DNA of 22,150 nucleotides from UM-FILTER-40-17 sp032251335 (GTDB lineage Bacteria > Bacteroidota > Bacteroidia > Flavobacteriales > Flavobacteriaceae), in NCBI GenBank assembly GCA_032251335.1, contig JAVVDW010000027.1, positions 1 to 22,150 of the forward strand, given 5' to 3'. The translations under genes were made by a program, and so were the position numbers. The notes under the pieces were generated by a model. It was not told the origin of the DNA and did not search any database. It saw nothing but the letters and a program-made list of their open reading frames with translations. This document shows, in pieces, positions 1 through 6,278 of this stretch. How positions within the stretch are numbered: position 1 is the stretch's first letter; each line of letters opens with the position of its first letter.

Positions 1-42
1 TGCTTCTTTTGCGGTGGTGATAGCCGTGATTGAAGCATTTTT
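1..42 (+). repeat. 42-nt hairpin repeat, copy 1
   Basis: This is the first of two near-identical 42-nt segments (second at 227-268, 39/42 identical). It folds as an outer stem TGCTTC/GAAGCA and an inner stem GCGGT/GCCGT around a 7-nt loop, ending in a T run. The T run on the plus strand looks like a Rho-independent terminator. The window edge cuts off anything to the left, so the matching upstream A run cannot be seen. Confidence 0.6.
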
Positions 43-131
43 AGTTTTCTAAGGATGGTTTACAAACACAGCATAATATTTTTAATGGTGCGTTTGTGAA
101 TCTCCTATCGTCGATTTGATTAAAGGCTTGT

Positions 132-149
132 GCTGAGCGCAGTCGAAGC
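132..149 (+). repeat. Short flavobacterial intergenic repeat word
   Basis: The segment reads GCTGAGCGCAGTCGAAGC. From memory, this word and its complement (CTTCGACT-CGCTCAGC type) recur in intergenic DNA of many Flavobacteriia genomes. Only one copy is seen in this window. No function is claimed; this is recognition from memory and not a database match. Confidence 0.4.
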
Positions 150-158
150 ATTGGAAAA

Positions 159-217
159 CACGATATTAGTTGGTCTGTGACCTTCTAATAGTCATGGTTT
201 TAAAGTAAAATATCGTG
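159..217 (+). other. Nested inverted repeats downstream of cas2
   Basis: CACGATATT (159-167) is the exact inverse complement of AATATCGTG (209-217). Inside it, ATTAG/CTAAT (165-169 with 185-189) and GGTC/GACC (172-175 with 179-182) form a compact hairpin with a 3-nt TGT loop and symmetric TT/TT mismatches. Three bases of the outer and inner stems overlap, so they cannot all pair fully at once. It may be part of a structured RNA ending at the hairpin of 221-269, or a remnant of repetitive DNA. Confidence 0.4.
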
Positions 218-220
218 CAT

Positions 221-269
221 AAAAAATGCTTCTTTTGCGGTAGTGATAGCTGTGATTGGAGCATTTTTT
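221..269. terminator. 42-nt hairpin repeat, copy 2; bidirectional terminator-like
   Basis: The second copy of the left-edge repeat (core 227-268) is flanked by an A run at 221-226 and a T run at 264-270. It therefore has terminator shape in both directions. It abuts the cas2 stop codon, so it is the natural end of the cas transcript. Its stems (TGCTTC/GGAGCA, GCGGT/GCTGT) keep pairing through G-U wobbles on the plus strand only; on the minus strand the same changes give A-C mismatches. Confidence 0.55.
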
Positions 270-598
270 TAAAACAGTTCCAATTGCGTGGGTGGCGGCT
301 CTTTCTCCACAACCGACTTCCCCCAAAAATTCATAATGTTTCCAAATTGCTTGTCGGTGATGCGCAGTACGCTCACTTTTCCCAAAGGCGGTAACAGTTT
401 CTTGACGCGTTTTTCGTGTACGTCTGCGCTTTCACTGCTCGCACAATGGCGCATATACACAGAGTATTGCATCATGCTATAACCGTCTTTTAGGAGGTTG
501 TTTCTAAACAAACTCGCGTTTCTTCGGTCTTTTTTTGTCTCGGTAGGTAAATCAAAAAATACAAACAACCACATAATCCGGTAGGCATTTAGTTCCAT
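269..598 (-). CDS. cas2: CRISPR-associated endoribonuclease Cas2, type II-C
   Basis: The 109-residue product has the length and N-terminal pattern of type II Cas2: YRIMWLFVFFDLP at residues 6-18, with the conserved Asp at D16 at the end of beta-strand 1. The C-terminal TQLELF ending is typical of flavobacterial type II-C Cas2. Cas2 dimers bridge two Cas1 dimers in the spacer-integration complex. The start at 598 (MELNAYRIMW) is preferred over an in-frame upstream ATG at 640 because it matches the family N-terminus and gives only a 10-bp overlap with the end of cas1, which implies translational coupling. The gene looks intact. A terminator-like hairpin repeat follows immediately. The CRISPR array, if present, probably lies beyond the left edge. 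Confidence 0.93.
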   Translation of the reverse strand: MELNAYRIMWLFVFFDLPTETKKDRRNASLFRNNLLKDGYSMMQYSVYMRHCASSESADVHEKRVKKLLPPLGKVSVLRITDKQFGNIMNFWGKSVVEKEPPPTQLELF

Positions 599-1473
599 AA
601 TTTGGGATATTTGATACGCTTTCTGTCGCCCAAAAAACATTGCTGCAATGAAGCAGTTGTTTTAGACAAACCTACCATCAAAGGACTTTTCTCGTCTTTG
701 AAATAAACCGTTCGGGTGAGTATTTCCAGTAGCGCTGCTTTAGATTGGGTAGTGAGTGCTTCACTACAGTTTTCTTGCATGAGTGCATACACTTTTTCGT
801 CAACAATGGGACGAAAAGGTTCCATAATATCGTCTGCCAAGGCAAAAGCATTGTATTTGTTTCTGTGGTGTATGCCGAGCGTACAGAGAAGTCCGCTGCC
901 CGAAAGTGCCCTAGCCACGGCAGCACGCAAGATGGCGTAACCGTAGTTGAGGTAGTTGTTTGGGAATTCTCCAAAACGCGTTCGCGTGATGTCTTTTTCA
1001 AAATAGGCTTTCCAATAGGCCTGTGCCGCCACGCCTTCCATATTGCTGCTGTCGCCGCTGAGCACCTTTTCTGCCAGAAAAGGAAAGTGGTTTTTACTAC
1101 CGGAAATTTTTTCTAAAAGCAAGCCTTGGTTTTTAATCTTTTCTACCACAGTTTGCTGCCAGAGTTGTTTCTTTAAAGGCTGTGATGCTTGAATTTGATT
1201 TTTAAAAATCTCCTGTTGTATGTGATGGCTGTTGAGGTTGAGAAACATCCCATTGGGCAGGTGGTTGTTGCCACAAACCAGGACAGCGGCGTTGTTTTCG
1301 ATGAGTAAATTCAAAGCCGGAAGACTCAAAAAGCTCTCTTGGTTTTCAACCACCACAAAGCCAATATCTTCTATCGGAATGCTGCCTTCACGGGTTTCGG
1401 ATTGGATGAGAAGTTGCCGGTTTTTTACTTTCAGCGAACTCTTTTGCGTGATAAAAATGGTTTTTTTTAACAT
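589..1473 (-). CDS. cas1: CRISPR-associated endonuclease Cas1, type II-C
   Basis: This is a 294-residue Cas1 integrase of type II-C size. The expected metal-site regions are visible: E146 in NMEGVAAQAYW, H202/H203 in GIHHRNKYN, and D214/D215 with E218 in ALADDIMEPFRP. The N-terminal beta-rich domain (about 1-75) and the helical catalytic domain are both complete. Cas1 with Cas2 integrates new spacers into a CRISPR array. In flavobacterial II-C loci the usual order is cas9-cas1-cas2-array. Here the gene upstream of cas1 is an unrelated SGNH hydrolase, and no cas9 fragment is seen in the 124-bp gap. The start codon ATG at 1473 follows a segment resembling half of a II-C repeat. No premature stop is present, so it appears functional. 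Confidence 0.95.
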   Translation of the reverse strand: MLKKTIFITQKSSLKVKNRQLLIQSETREGSIPIEDIGFVVVENQESFLSLPALNLLIENNAAVLVCGNNHLPNGMFLNLNSHHIQQEIFKNQIQASQPLKKQLWQQTVVEKIKNQGLLLEKISGSKNHFPFLAEKVLSGDSSNMEGVAAQAYWKAYFEKDITRTRFGEFPNNYLNYGYAILRAAVARALSGSGLLCTLGIHHRNKYNAFALADDIMEPFRPIVDEKVYALMQENCSEALTTQSKAALLEILTRTVYFKDEKSPLMVGLSKTTASLQQCFLGDRKRIKYPKLWN

Positions 1474-1477
1474 ATCT

Positions 1478-1505
1478 GTTGTATCAAATTGATTACAAGA
1501 TAGTT
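1478..1505 (-). other. CRISPR-repeat-like half element upstream of cas1
   Basis: Read on the minus strand, this ends in GATACAAC four bases before the cas1 start and contains TATCTTG. Bacteroidota type II-C repeats, as I remember them, carry GTATCTTTGAA in the middle and end in AACAGC or ACAAC. The similarity covers only the 3' half of such a repeat. It could be a degenerate repeat, a tracrRNA anti-repeat-like piece when read on the plus strand, or simply the cas1 promoter. The array is outside the window, so its repeat cannot be compared. Confidence 0.3.
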
Positions 1506-1532
1506 AAAAAAATAAATAAAAAATACATTGCG

Positions 1533-1563
1533 AAACATCAGGTTATAAATACTGATGTTTTTT
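1533..1563 (+). terminator. Rho-independent terminator-like hairpin
   Basis: AAACATCAG (1533-1541) pairs perfectly with CTGATGTTT (1552-1560) across a 10-nt loop, followed by a run of six T on the plus strand. No plus-strand protein gene precedes it, so it would terminate either a small plus-strand RNA starting near 1478 or antisense transcription into the SGNH gene. On the minus strand it has no T tail. Confidence 0.55.
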
Positions 1564-1597
1564 CCGTAAATAAAAGTTCTTTTGGACGAAGAAAAAA

Positions 1598-2251
1598 CTA
1601 TTTGTGGTTTTGCAAGGCTTCTAAAAATGCTTCTGCCACAAGTTGATTTCCGGTTTCGTTCAGGTGGACACGATCGTTGGTCAGAATGCCTTTTTCCAAG
1701 TTTTCAGGATTGTGCGTGCGGTTGTACTCAAGAAAAATAGTGCGTAGATCCACCAAACCACTTTGTGTGCTTTTCGCAATTTTTTTGATGGTTTTTGCAT
1801 AGGCATTGAGGTCGCCGTCTTGTGGATTGCTCGCATCCCATTTTTCACCGATAAAGGTGGGCGTCACGCAAATTACTTGTGCGTCTTGCGCCTGAATTTT
1901 TGCAATAATGGCGCGGTAAAATTTTTCAAATTTATCCAAATCTGTACCTGTCCCAAAATCTGATTTGTGCCAAACATCATTAATCCCCACATAGATAAAG
2001 ACCACATCCGGTTGGTGTTTCAAAACATCATTTTCCAAACGCAAATACAAATCGTACACTTTATCCCCGCCAATTCCGGCACCGATAAACTCAAATGCTT
2101 CTGGGTTCGCTTTTGCTTTAAGCAGGCTGATGTAGCCGCTTGTTTGTGTCCCCATTTCGGTAATGGAATCGCCAAAAAATACAACTCTTTTCGGTTTTTG
2201 GATTAATGTGAACATGAAGAGGGGAATCAACAAAAGAACTAGATTTTTCAT
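1598..2251 (-). CDS. Secreted SGNH/GDSL-family hydrolase
   Basis: This 217-residue protein belongs to the SGNH (GDSL) esterase/lipase superfamily. Block I is FFGDSIT with nucleophile S29. Block II contains the glycines of GAGIGGD (58-63). Block III is GIND with N91. Block V is NDRVHLN with D193 and H196 completing the triad. A short hydrophobic N-terminus (residues 3-16) before KPKR suggests a signal peptide or anchor, so it probably acts in the periplasm. Its N-terminal layout resembles rhamnogalacturonan acetylesterase- and TesA-like members, but the substrate cannot be read from the sequence. It begins 18 bp after the thioredoxin-like lipoprotein gene and probably shares the gpmI transcript. 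Confidence 0.85.
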   Translation of the reverse strand: MKNLVLLLIPLFMFTLIQKPKRVVFFGDSITEMGTQTSGYISLLKAKANPEAFEFIGAGIGGDKVYDLYLRLENDVLKHQPDVVFIYVGINDVWHKSDFGTGTDLDKFEKFYRAIIAKIQAQDAQVICVTPTFIGEKWDASNPQDGDLNAYAKTIKKIAKSTQSGLVDLRTIFLEYNRTHNPENLEKGILTNDRVHLNETGNQLVAEAFLEALQNHK

Positions 2252-2269
2252 AGAGCCGCAACCAATTTT

Positions 2270-2836
2270 TTAAAAATCGTAGGCATGTCTGTAAAACTGT
2301 CCACAAAGTATGGTCAGCATATCTTTCTCAACGTTTTCAATCGGGATTTCCACAATGCGGTTGATTTCCTCACCATCGCGATAAAAAATAATGGTAGGTA
2401 CGTTGGTGATGTTGTATCCTTCCAAAAGATCAGCAGGCTCGTTTTTGTCTTCATTAATCATCACGGTAGTCAATTTGTCTTTTGGAAATTTCAGCGCATC
2501 CAATATTTTGATAAAACCGGGTACTTCGCGGTGGCTGTCTTCGCACCATGTGCCCATAAACATTTTGATACTGATGTCTCCTTCTAGGTGTGGTTTTATG
2601 GCTTTCAAGGTTTCCGCATTGGGTTCGTAGGACTCATAGCCTTTGTCAAACCAAAGATTATAAGGCGCTTCTTTCAATACCGATATGTCTTGATAACCCA
2701 TTAATACAGGATCGTCTTCAAATGAGGAAACGATGCTGTCTTGTGCAATTTCCGTGGTGTTGCTGTTGGTTTCTTTAGGTTCGTTTTTGCAGGCAAAAAC
2801 AAGTATCGAAAGGCATAAAATTGTCAGTTTCTTCAT
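2270..2836 (-). CDS. Thioredoxin-fold lipoprotein with monothiol WCEDS motif
   Basis: The 188-residue product has a lipoprotein signal peptide ending in a lipobox-like LVFAC with C16. A polar Asn/Thr-rich linker follows (17-45), then a thioredoxin fold: beta strand KMFMGTWCEDS (91-101), cis-proline P147 in NVPTII, and a C-terminal FYRDGEEINRIVE strand. The usual CxxC is C98-E-D-S101, so the resolving cysteine is a serine. One further Cys occurs at 178. Such a protein cannot do standard dithiol exchange alone; a monothiol isomerase-like, reductant-coupled or binding role is possible. It lies 20 bp downstream of gpmI and 18 bp upstream of the SGNH gene in the same orientation. Location is inferred to be periplasmic or outer membrane. 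Confidence 0.8.
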   Translation of the reverse strand: MKKLTILCLSILVFACKNEPKETNSNTTEIAQDSIVSSFEDDPVLMGYQDISVLKEAPYNLWFDKGYESYEPNAETLKAIKPHLEGDISIKMFMGTWCEDSHREVPGFIKILDALKFPKDKLTTVMINEDKNEPADLLEGYNITNVPTIIFYRDGEEINRIVEIPIENVEKDMLTILCGQFYRHAYDF

Positions 2837-2856
2837 GTCTGTAGTTACTTTAGTGT

Positions 2857-4371
2857 TTATATCAAAGCGTGTTGTGTCATGGATTTGGGCTTTTCGATGC
2901 CCATGAGTTTAAGTATGGTTGGAGCCATATCACCCAAAACACCGTGTTTGATTTCTTTAATTTCTTTATCCACTAAAATAAGTGGCACAGGGTTGGTGGT
3001 ATGAGCCGTGTTGGGCGAGCCATCCGGGTTTATCATGGTTTCACAATTCCCGTGGTCGGCTATAATCAAGGTTGTATATTCGTTTTCCAAAGCCGTTTCC
3101 ACGATGTCTTTAACACAGGCATCTACAGCCTCGCAGGCTTTGATGGCGGCTTCCATCACACCGGTATGTCCCACCATGTCTCCGTTGGCAAAATTGAGGC
3201 AGACAAAATCTACTTCGCCTTTTTTTAGTTCCGGAACCAATGCATCTCGGAGCTCATAAGCACTCATCTCGGGTTTCAAATCGTAGGTGGCTACTTTGGG
3301 TGAGTTTTTTAAAATGCGCGTTTCGCCCGCAAAGGGATTTTCGCGACCACCGGAAAAGAAAAAAGTAACATGCGGATATTTTTCAGTTTCGGCTATACGA
3401 ATTTGCGTTTTGCCGTGTTTTTCCAGAATTTCACCCAAGGTTTCGGTGAGGTTTTCTTTGTCGTACACCACGTGTATGTTATCAAAAGTATCGTCGTAGT
3501 TGGTCAAAGTCACATAGTAGAGGGGAAGTTTGCGCATTTGATATTCCGCAAAGTCTTGTTGAGATAGTACTTGTGTCAATTCGCGGCCGCGGTCGGTACG
3601 GAAATTAAAGAAAATGACCACATCGTCTTCTTGTATTTTTGCGATGGGCTTGTTGTTTTGTGTCAGCGCAATGGGTTTTATAAATTCGTCCGTCACACCA
3701 TCGTCATAACTTTTTTGAATTTCATGTGCTACATCTTCGCACAGCGTTCCTTTGCCCAATACCAACAAGTCATAAGCTTGTTTGACGCGTTCCCAGCGTT
3801 TGTCTCTGTCCATGGCGTAATAGCGCCCGATTACGCTTGCCAATTTTCCGCCCGATTTTGTCATGTGTTGCTGCAAATCTTGGATATAGCCCAATCCGGA
3901 TTTTGGATCCACATCGCGGCCATCTGTAAAGGCGTGTACATAGACGTTTGCTAGGCCGTATGCATTTGTAGCATCGAGCAAACCTTTGAGGTGGTCGATG
4001 TGTGAGTGTACGCCACCGTCTGAAAGCAATCCTAAAAAATGTATGGGTTTGTTGTGTTTTTTGGCATGTTCAAATGCTTTGACTAATTCCGGCTCTTGCG
4101 TAAGGGTTTTGTGCTGAACCGCAAGATTGATTTTGGTTAGGTCTTGATAAACAATTCGTCCGGCACCCAAATTCATGTGGCCCACCTCACTGTTTCCCAT
4201 CTGGCCTTCGGGCAACCCAACGTTGAGTCCGTCGGTGCGAAGTGTGGTGTGCGGAAATTGCTTATAAAGACTATCGATAAAAGGTGTATTTGCATGATCT
4301 ACGGCCGATACTTTTGGATCCGGAGAAATGCCCCAACCATCAAGTATCATCAGGATAACTTTTTTATGCAT
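2857..4371 (-). CDS. gpmI: 2,3-bisphosphoglycerate-independent phosphoglycerate mutase
   Basis: This 504-residue enzyme interconverts 3- and 2-phosphoglycerate in glycolysis and gluconeogenesis, using two Mn ions and a phosphoserine intermediate. The N-terminal MHKKVILMILDGWG carries metal ligand D11. The nucleophile is S61 in GQMGNSEVGHMNLG. The phosphotransferase/mutase core shows SDGGVHSHIDH (118-127) and TDGRDVDP (149-156), and the C-terminal half has the second metal site ADHGN. Length and motif order match the iPGM family with no gaps. It is the first gene of an apparent gpmI - thioredoxin-like - SGNH operon and has a -7 promoter box 29 bp upstream of the start. Confidence 0.97.
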   Translation of the reverse strand: MHKKVILMILDGWGISPDPKVSAVDHANTPFIDSLYKQFPHTTLRTDGLNVGLPEGQMGNSEVGHMNLGAGRIVYQDLTKINLAVQHKTLTQEPELVKAFEHAKKHNKPIHFLGLLSDGGVHSHIDHLKGLLDATNAYGLANVYVHAFTDGRDVDPKSGLGYIQDLQQHMTKSGGKLASVIGRYYAMDRDKRWERVKQAYDLLVLGKGTLCEDVAHEIQKSYDDGVTDEFIKPIALTQNNKPIAKIQEDDVVIFFNFRTDRGRELTQVLSQQDFAEYQMRKLPLYYVTLTNYDDTFDNIHVVYDKENLTETLGEILEKHGKTQIRIAETEKYPHVTFFFSGGRENPFAGETRILKNSPKVATYDLKPEMSAYELRDALVPELKKGEVDFVCLNFANGDMVGHTGVMEAAIKACEAVDACVKDIVETALENEYTTLIIADHGNCETMINPDGSPNTAHTTNPVPLILVDKEIKEIKHGVLGDMAPTILKLMGIEKPKSMTQHALI

Positions 4372-4399
4372 GGTATTTTCGTTTCTTTTTTTAGAAAGA

Positions 4400-4407
4400 C
4401 AAAGATA
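4400..4407 (-). promoter_or_regulatory. Putative -7 box for gpmI
   Basis: The minus strand reads TATCTTTG, an exact match to the Bacteroidota -7 consensus TAnnTTTG. It lies 29 bp upstream of the gpmI ATG. No TTG is seen at the expected -33 spacing, so the -33 element is weak or absent. Confidence 0.5.
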
Positions 4408-4492
4408 CGAAAGATTTGAAGGTTTGCGGGTTTGAAAACCTATAAAATGAAGGTTTAACGAAAAGTTGACCGACCGTTACATGTGTAAATTT

Positions 4493-4936
4493 TTAATCTT
4501 TTCGATTTCTTTTGCGGTATTCTTCCAGCATTTTTCGGTCAAAGTCATATTCTACTTTTTGTAGCTGAAGAATCTTTTTGGGCGAAACGACTTCTGCCAA
4601 GGCAAGCATCATTTTTTTTCGTTCAGTTAAAATGGTTTCCTCGAGCTGAAACATTTTTTCGAGATAGTTTTTGGCTTCTTGTTCACTGAAGTTTTGTGCG
4701 TTTTCCCGAACCGTTTTTCTGATTTCTCTCAGTTGGTGTCGGCTGGGTCTGTAGATGTTGTTTTCAAAAGCGTTGTAAAGCGGCCAAAATTTTTCTGCCT
4801 CTGCAGCAGATAGGTTAAGCTCTTGCGTGATAAAGGCTGTCTTCATGGCCATCACCCGATCGTGATAGTCATTTTTTTGTGCATACATGAAGGTTTGAAC
4901 CGACAAAACGACAGTAAGTATAAATAATTTTTTCAT
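4493..4936 (-). CDS. Spy/LTXXQ-like periplasmic protein of an ECF sigma unit
   Basis: This 147-residue protein starts at the ATG of 4936 (MKKLFILTVVLSVQ), which opens a clear signal peptide cleaved near MYAQ (17-20). An in-frame ATG 33 bp earlier would spoil that signal. The mature part is almost entirely helical and charged. It contains LNLSAAEAEKFWPLYNAFE, resembling the helix-turn region of Spy/CpxP-type chaperones (LTXXQ family), followed by long amphipathic helices rich in Lys, Glu and Arg. In flavobacteria, such proteins commonly follow an ECF sigma factor and a membrane anti-sigma-like protein and are often annotated as sensor of the sigma factor. The same order is seen here. A role in sensing or buffering misfolded envelope protein is inferred. 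Confidence 0.7.
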   Translation of the reverse strand: MKKLFILTVVLSVQTFMYAQKNDYHDRVMAMKTAFITQELNLSAAEAEKFWPLYNAFENNIYRPSRHQLREIRKTVRENAQNFSEQEAKNYLEKMFQLEETILTERKKMMLALAEVVSPKKILQLQKVEYDFDRKMLEEYRKRNRKD

Positions 4937-5043
4937 GTGTTTATTTTTATTATTTTTACATATGTACAAACAGTTGCTGTCTGTAGATAATGCATAAACG
5001 CTTTATTTTGAAGCGATTGCTTACAAGTGAATTTGCAATATTT

Positions 5044-5568
5044 TCAATTTTCTTCATCATAATCGTATGCAGAAAGGTTTTCCGCAAGGTATTGCGCCAT
5101 TTCGTCACCGCTCAATTCAGCACTGCCGAAAGGATCAAAAGCAAAATCGGATGATAACAGTTGCTCCCAATCAAATTCGGAAAGGTTGATGTCTGTTTCC
5201 AAATAATTTTTGATGTCGGTTTCGCCTACCACAACCTCAGTTGGAATGTTTGTAGTTGGTGTCTTCATAAAGTATGTCAGCCCTAACAGGGCTGTAAAAA
5301 TAGCTGCGACACGCCAAAAACGAGCTGTCAGTTTTCTTACTTTTGGTGCTGCGGGTTCTAATTTGGAAAGTATCTCTATGCGGTTGTTTTCAAAATAATT
5401 TTCAGGAATTTCAAAACCTGTATTCCTTTTTTTGGAATATCCTTCAACGTAATTTTTTAAATCAGTTCTTAACAACATTTTTTTACTGAAATCCGCAAAA
5501 TAATTTTCCGGAACCACAAAGCCGGAATCTTGTTTTGAGGAGGTATTATGTTGTCTGTTCAGTTTCAT
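5044..5568 (-). CDS. Putative membrane-anchored anti-sigma factor
   Basis: This 174-residue protein lies between an ECF sigma gene and a Spy-like gene. One transmembrane helix is clear at about residues 84-101, after a basic stretch (KVRKLTARFWR). The N-terminal cytoplasmic part holds two copies of a short motif: GFVVPENYF (16-24) and GFEIPENYF (51-59), each followed by a helix with a basic or polar face. The C-terminal periplasmic part is strongly acidic and ends in DYDEEN. I do not see a zinc-binding HxxxCxxC anti-sigma motif. The anti-sigma role is inferred from gene order and topology and not from a recognised ASD domain. The gap to the sigma gene is 86 bp. Confidence 0.6.
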   Translation of the reverse strand: MKLNRQHNTSSKQDSGFVVPENYFADFSKKMLLRTDLKNYVEGYSKKRNTGFEIPENYFENNRIEILSKLEPAAPKVRKLTARFWRVAAIFTALLGLTYFMKTPTTNIPTEVVVGETDIKNYLETDINLSEFDWEQLLSSDFAFDPFGSAELSGDEMAQYLAENLSAYDYDEEN

Positions 5569-5654
5569 TTTGTGTAGTTTGTATATTATTTCTGTGTCTA
5601 TGGTTGTTTAGTTAATTTTGTATCAAGGTTTTGACGCATCAAAAGGCATAAGGT

Positions 5655-6194
5655 TTAACGTTCTTTTAAAAATGATTCAATTTTTTTTACAGCGTGGTGG
5701 TATGATGCTTTCAGCGCGCCTTCTGTGGTGTTGAGGATTTCGGATATTTCACTGTATTTCAGGTTGTCAAAATAATGCATGTTAAAAACGAGTTGTTGTT
5801 TTTCAGGCAATTGTGCCACAGCTTGCTGAAGTTTTAATTGAATTTCGTCTCCGTCAAAATACACATCGGCCTGCAAACTGCTCACGCGCTGTTGTTTTAA
5901 AACTTCAGGGGTGATTTGCGTTTTTTTGGATTCTTTGCGCAGGTGCGTCAAAGCCTCGTTGGTAGCGATGCGATAGAGCCACGAAAACAATTTGGATTCG
6001 CCTTTAAACTCTTGGATGTGATGAAACACTTTGATAAAAACATTTTGCAAAACATCATCGGCATCGTCATGTGAAATGACAATCTTTCGGATGTGCCAAT
6101 ACAGGGGTTTTTGGTACAATTCCAACAAGGTTTCAAAAGCAGCGTTTCGGGTCTGCTCATCTTGAAGTTGCGCTACGAGTGCGGAGTCTTGCAA
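5655..6194 (-). CDS. ECF-type RNA polymerase sigma factor
   Basis: At 179 residues this is a two-domain sigma-70 family ECF factor. Region 2 spans about 22-90, with the core-binding and -10-recognition pattern DADDVLQNVFIKVFHH (44-59) and FSWLYRIATNEALTHLRK (70-87). Region 4 spans about 120-175, with LPEKQQLVFNMHYFDNLKYSEISEIL and the recognition helix following TTEGALKAS. It would direct RNA polymerase to a small set of promoters. It is followed by a membrane protein with anti-sigma topology and a Spy-like periplasmic protein, suggesting control by envelope signals. A near-consensus -7 box (TATCTTTA) lies upstream, so basal transcription may be by the housekeeping sigma factor. Confidence 0.92.
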   Translation of the reverse strand: MQDSALVAQLQDEQTRNAAFETLLELYQKPLYWHIRKIVISHDDADDVLQNVFIKVFHHIQEFKGESKLFSWLYRIATNEALTHLRKESKKTQITPEVLKQQRVSSLQADVYFDGDEIQLKLQQAVAQLPEKQQLVFNMHYFDNLKYSEISEILNTTEGALKASYHHAVKKIESFLKER

Positions 6195-6214
6195 AACTTT
6201 TTAAGCTTAGACGT

Positions 6215-6222
6215 TAAAGATA
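6215..6222 (-). promoter_or_regulatory. Putative -7 box for the ECF sigma gene
   Basis: The minus strand reads TATCTTTA, 7 of 8 positions of TAnnTTTG, 21 bp upstream of the sigma factor ATG. No -33 TTG is found at the usual spacing. Confidence 0.3.
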
Positions 6223-6278
6223 CAAAATGGTTTAAAGATAGATAGTCATAGGCACTGAAACAAAAAGATGACACCGGT

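Noticed and set aside
1..268. CRISPR array formed by the two 42-nt copies
   Set aside because: The copies are 184 nt apart, far longer than a spacer, and only two are present. They are hairpin/terminator-like and do not resemble II-C repeats.
745..1116. 123-codon plus-strand frame inside cas1
   Set aside because: It is antisense to intact cas1 sequence with catalytic residues and has no coding features of its own.
3571..3954. 127-codon open frame on the plus strand inside gpmI
   Set aside because: It is antisense to a gene with complete iPGM motifs and its protein looks like nothing; it is a frame shadow.
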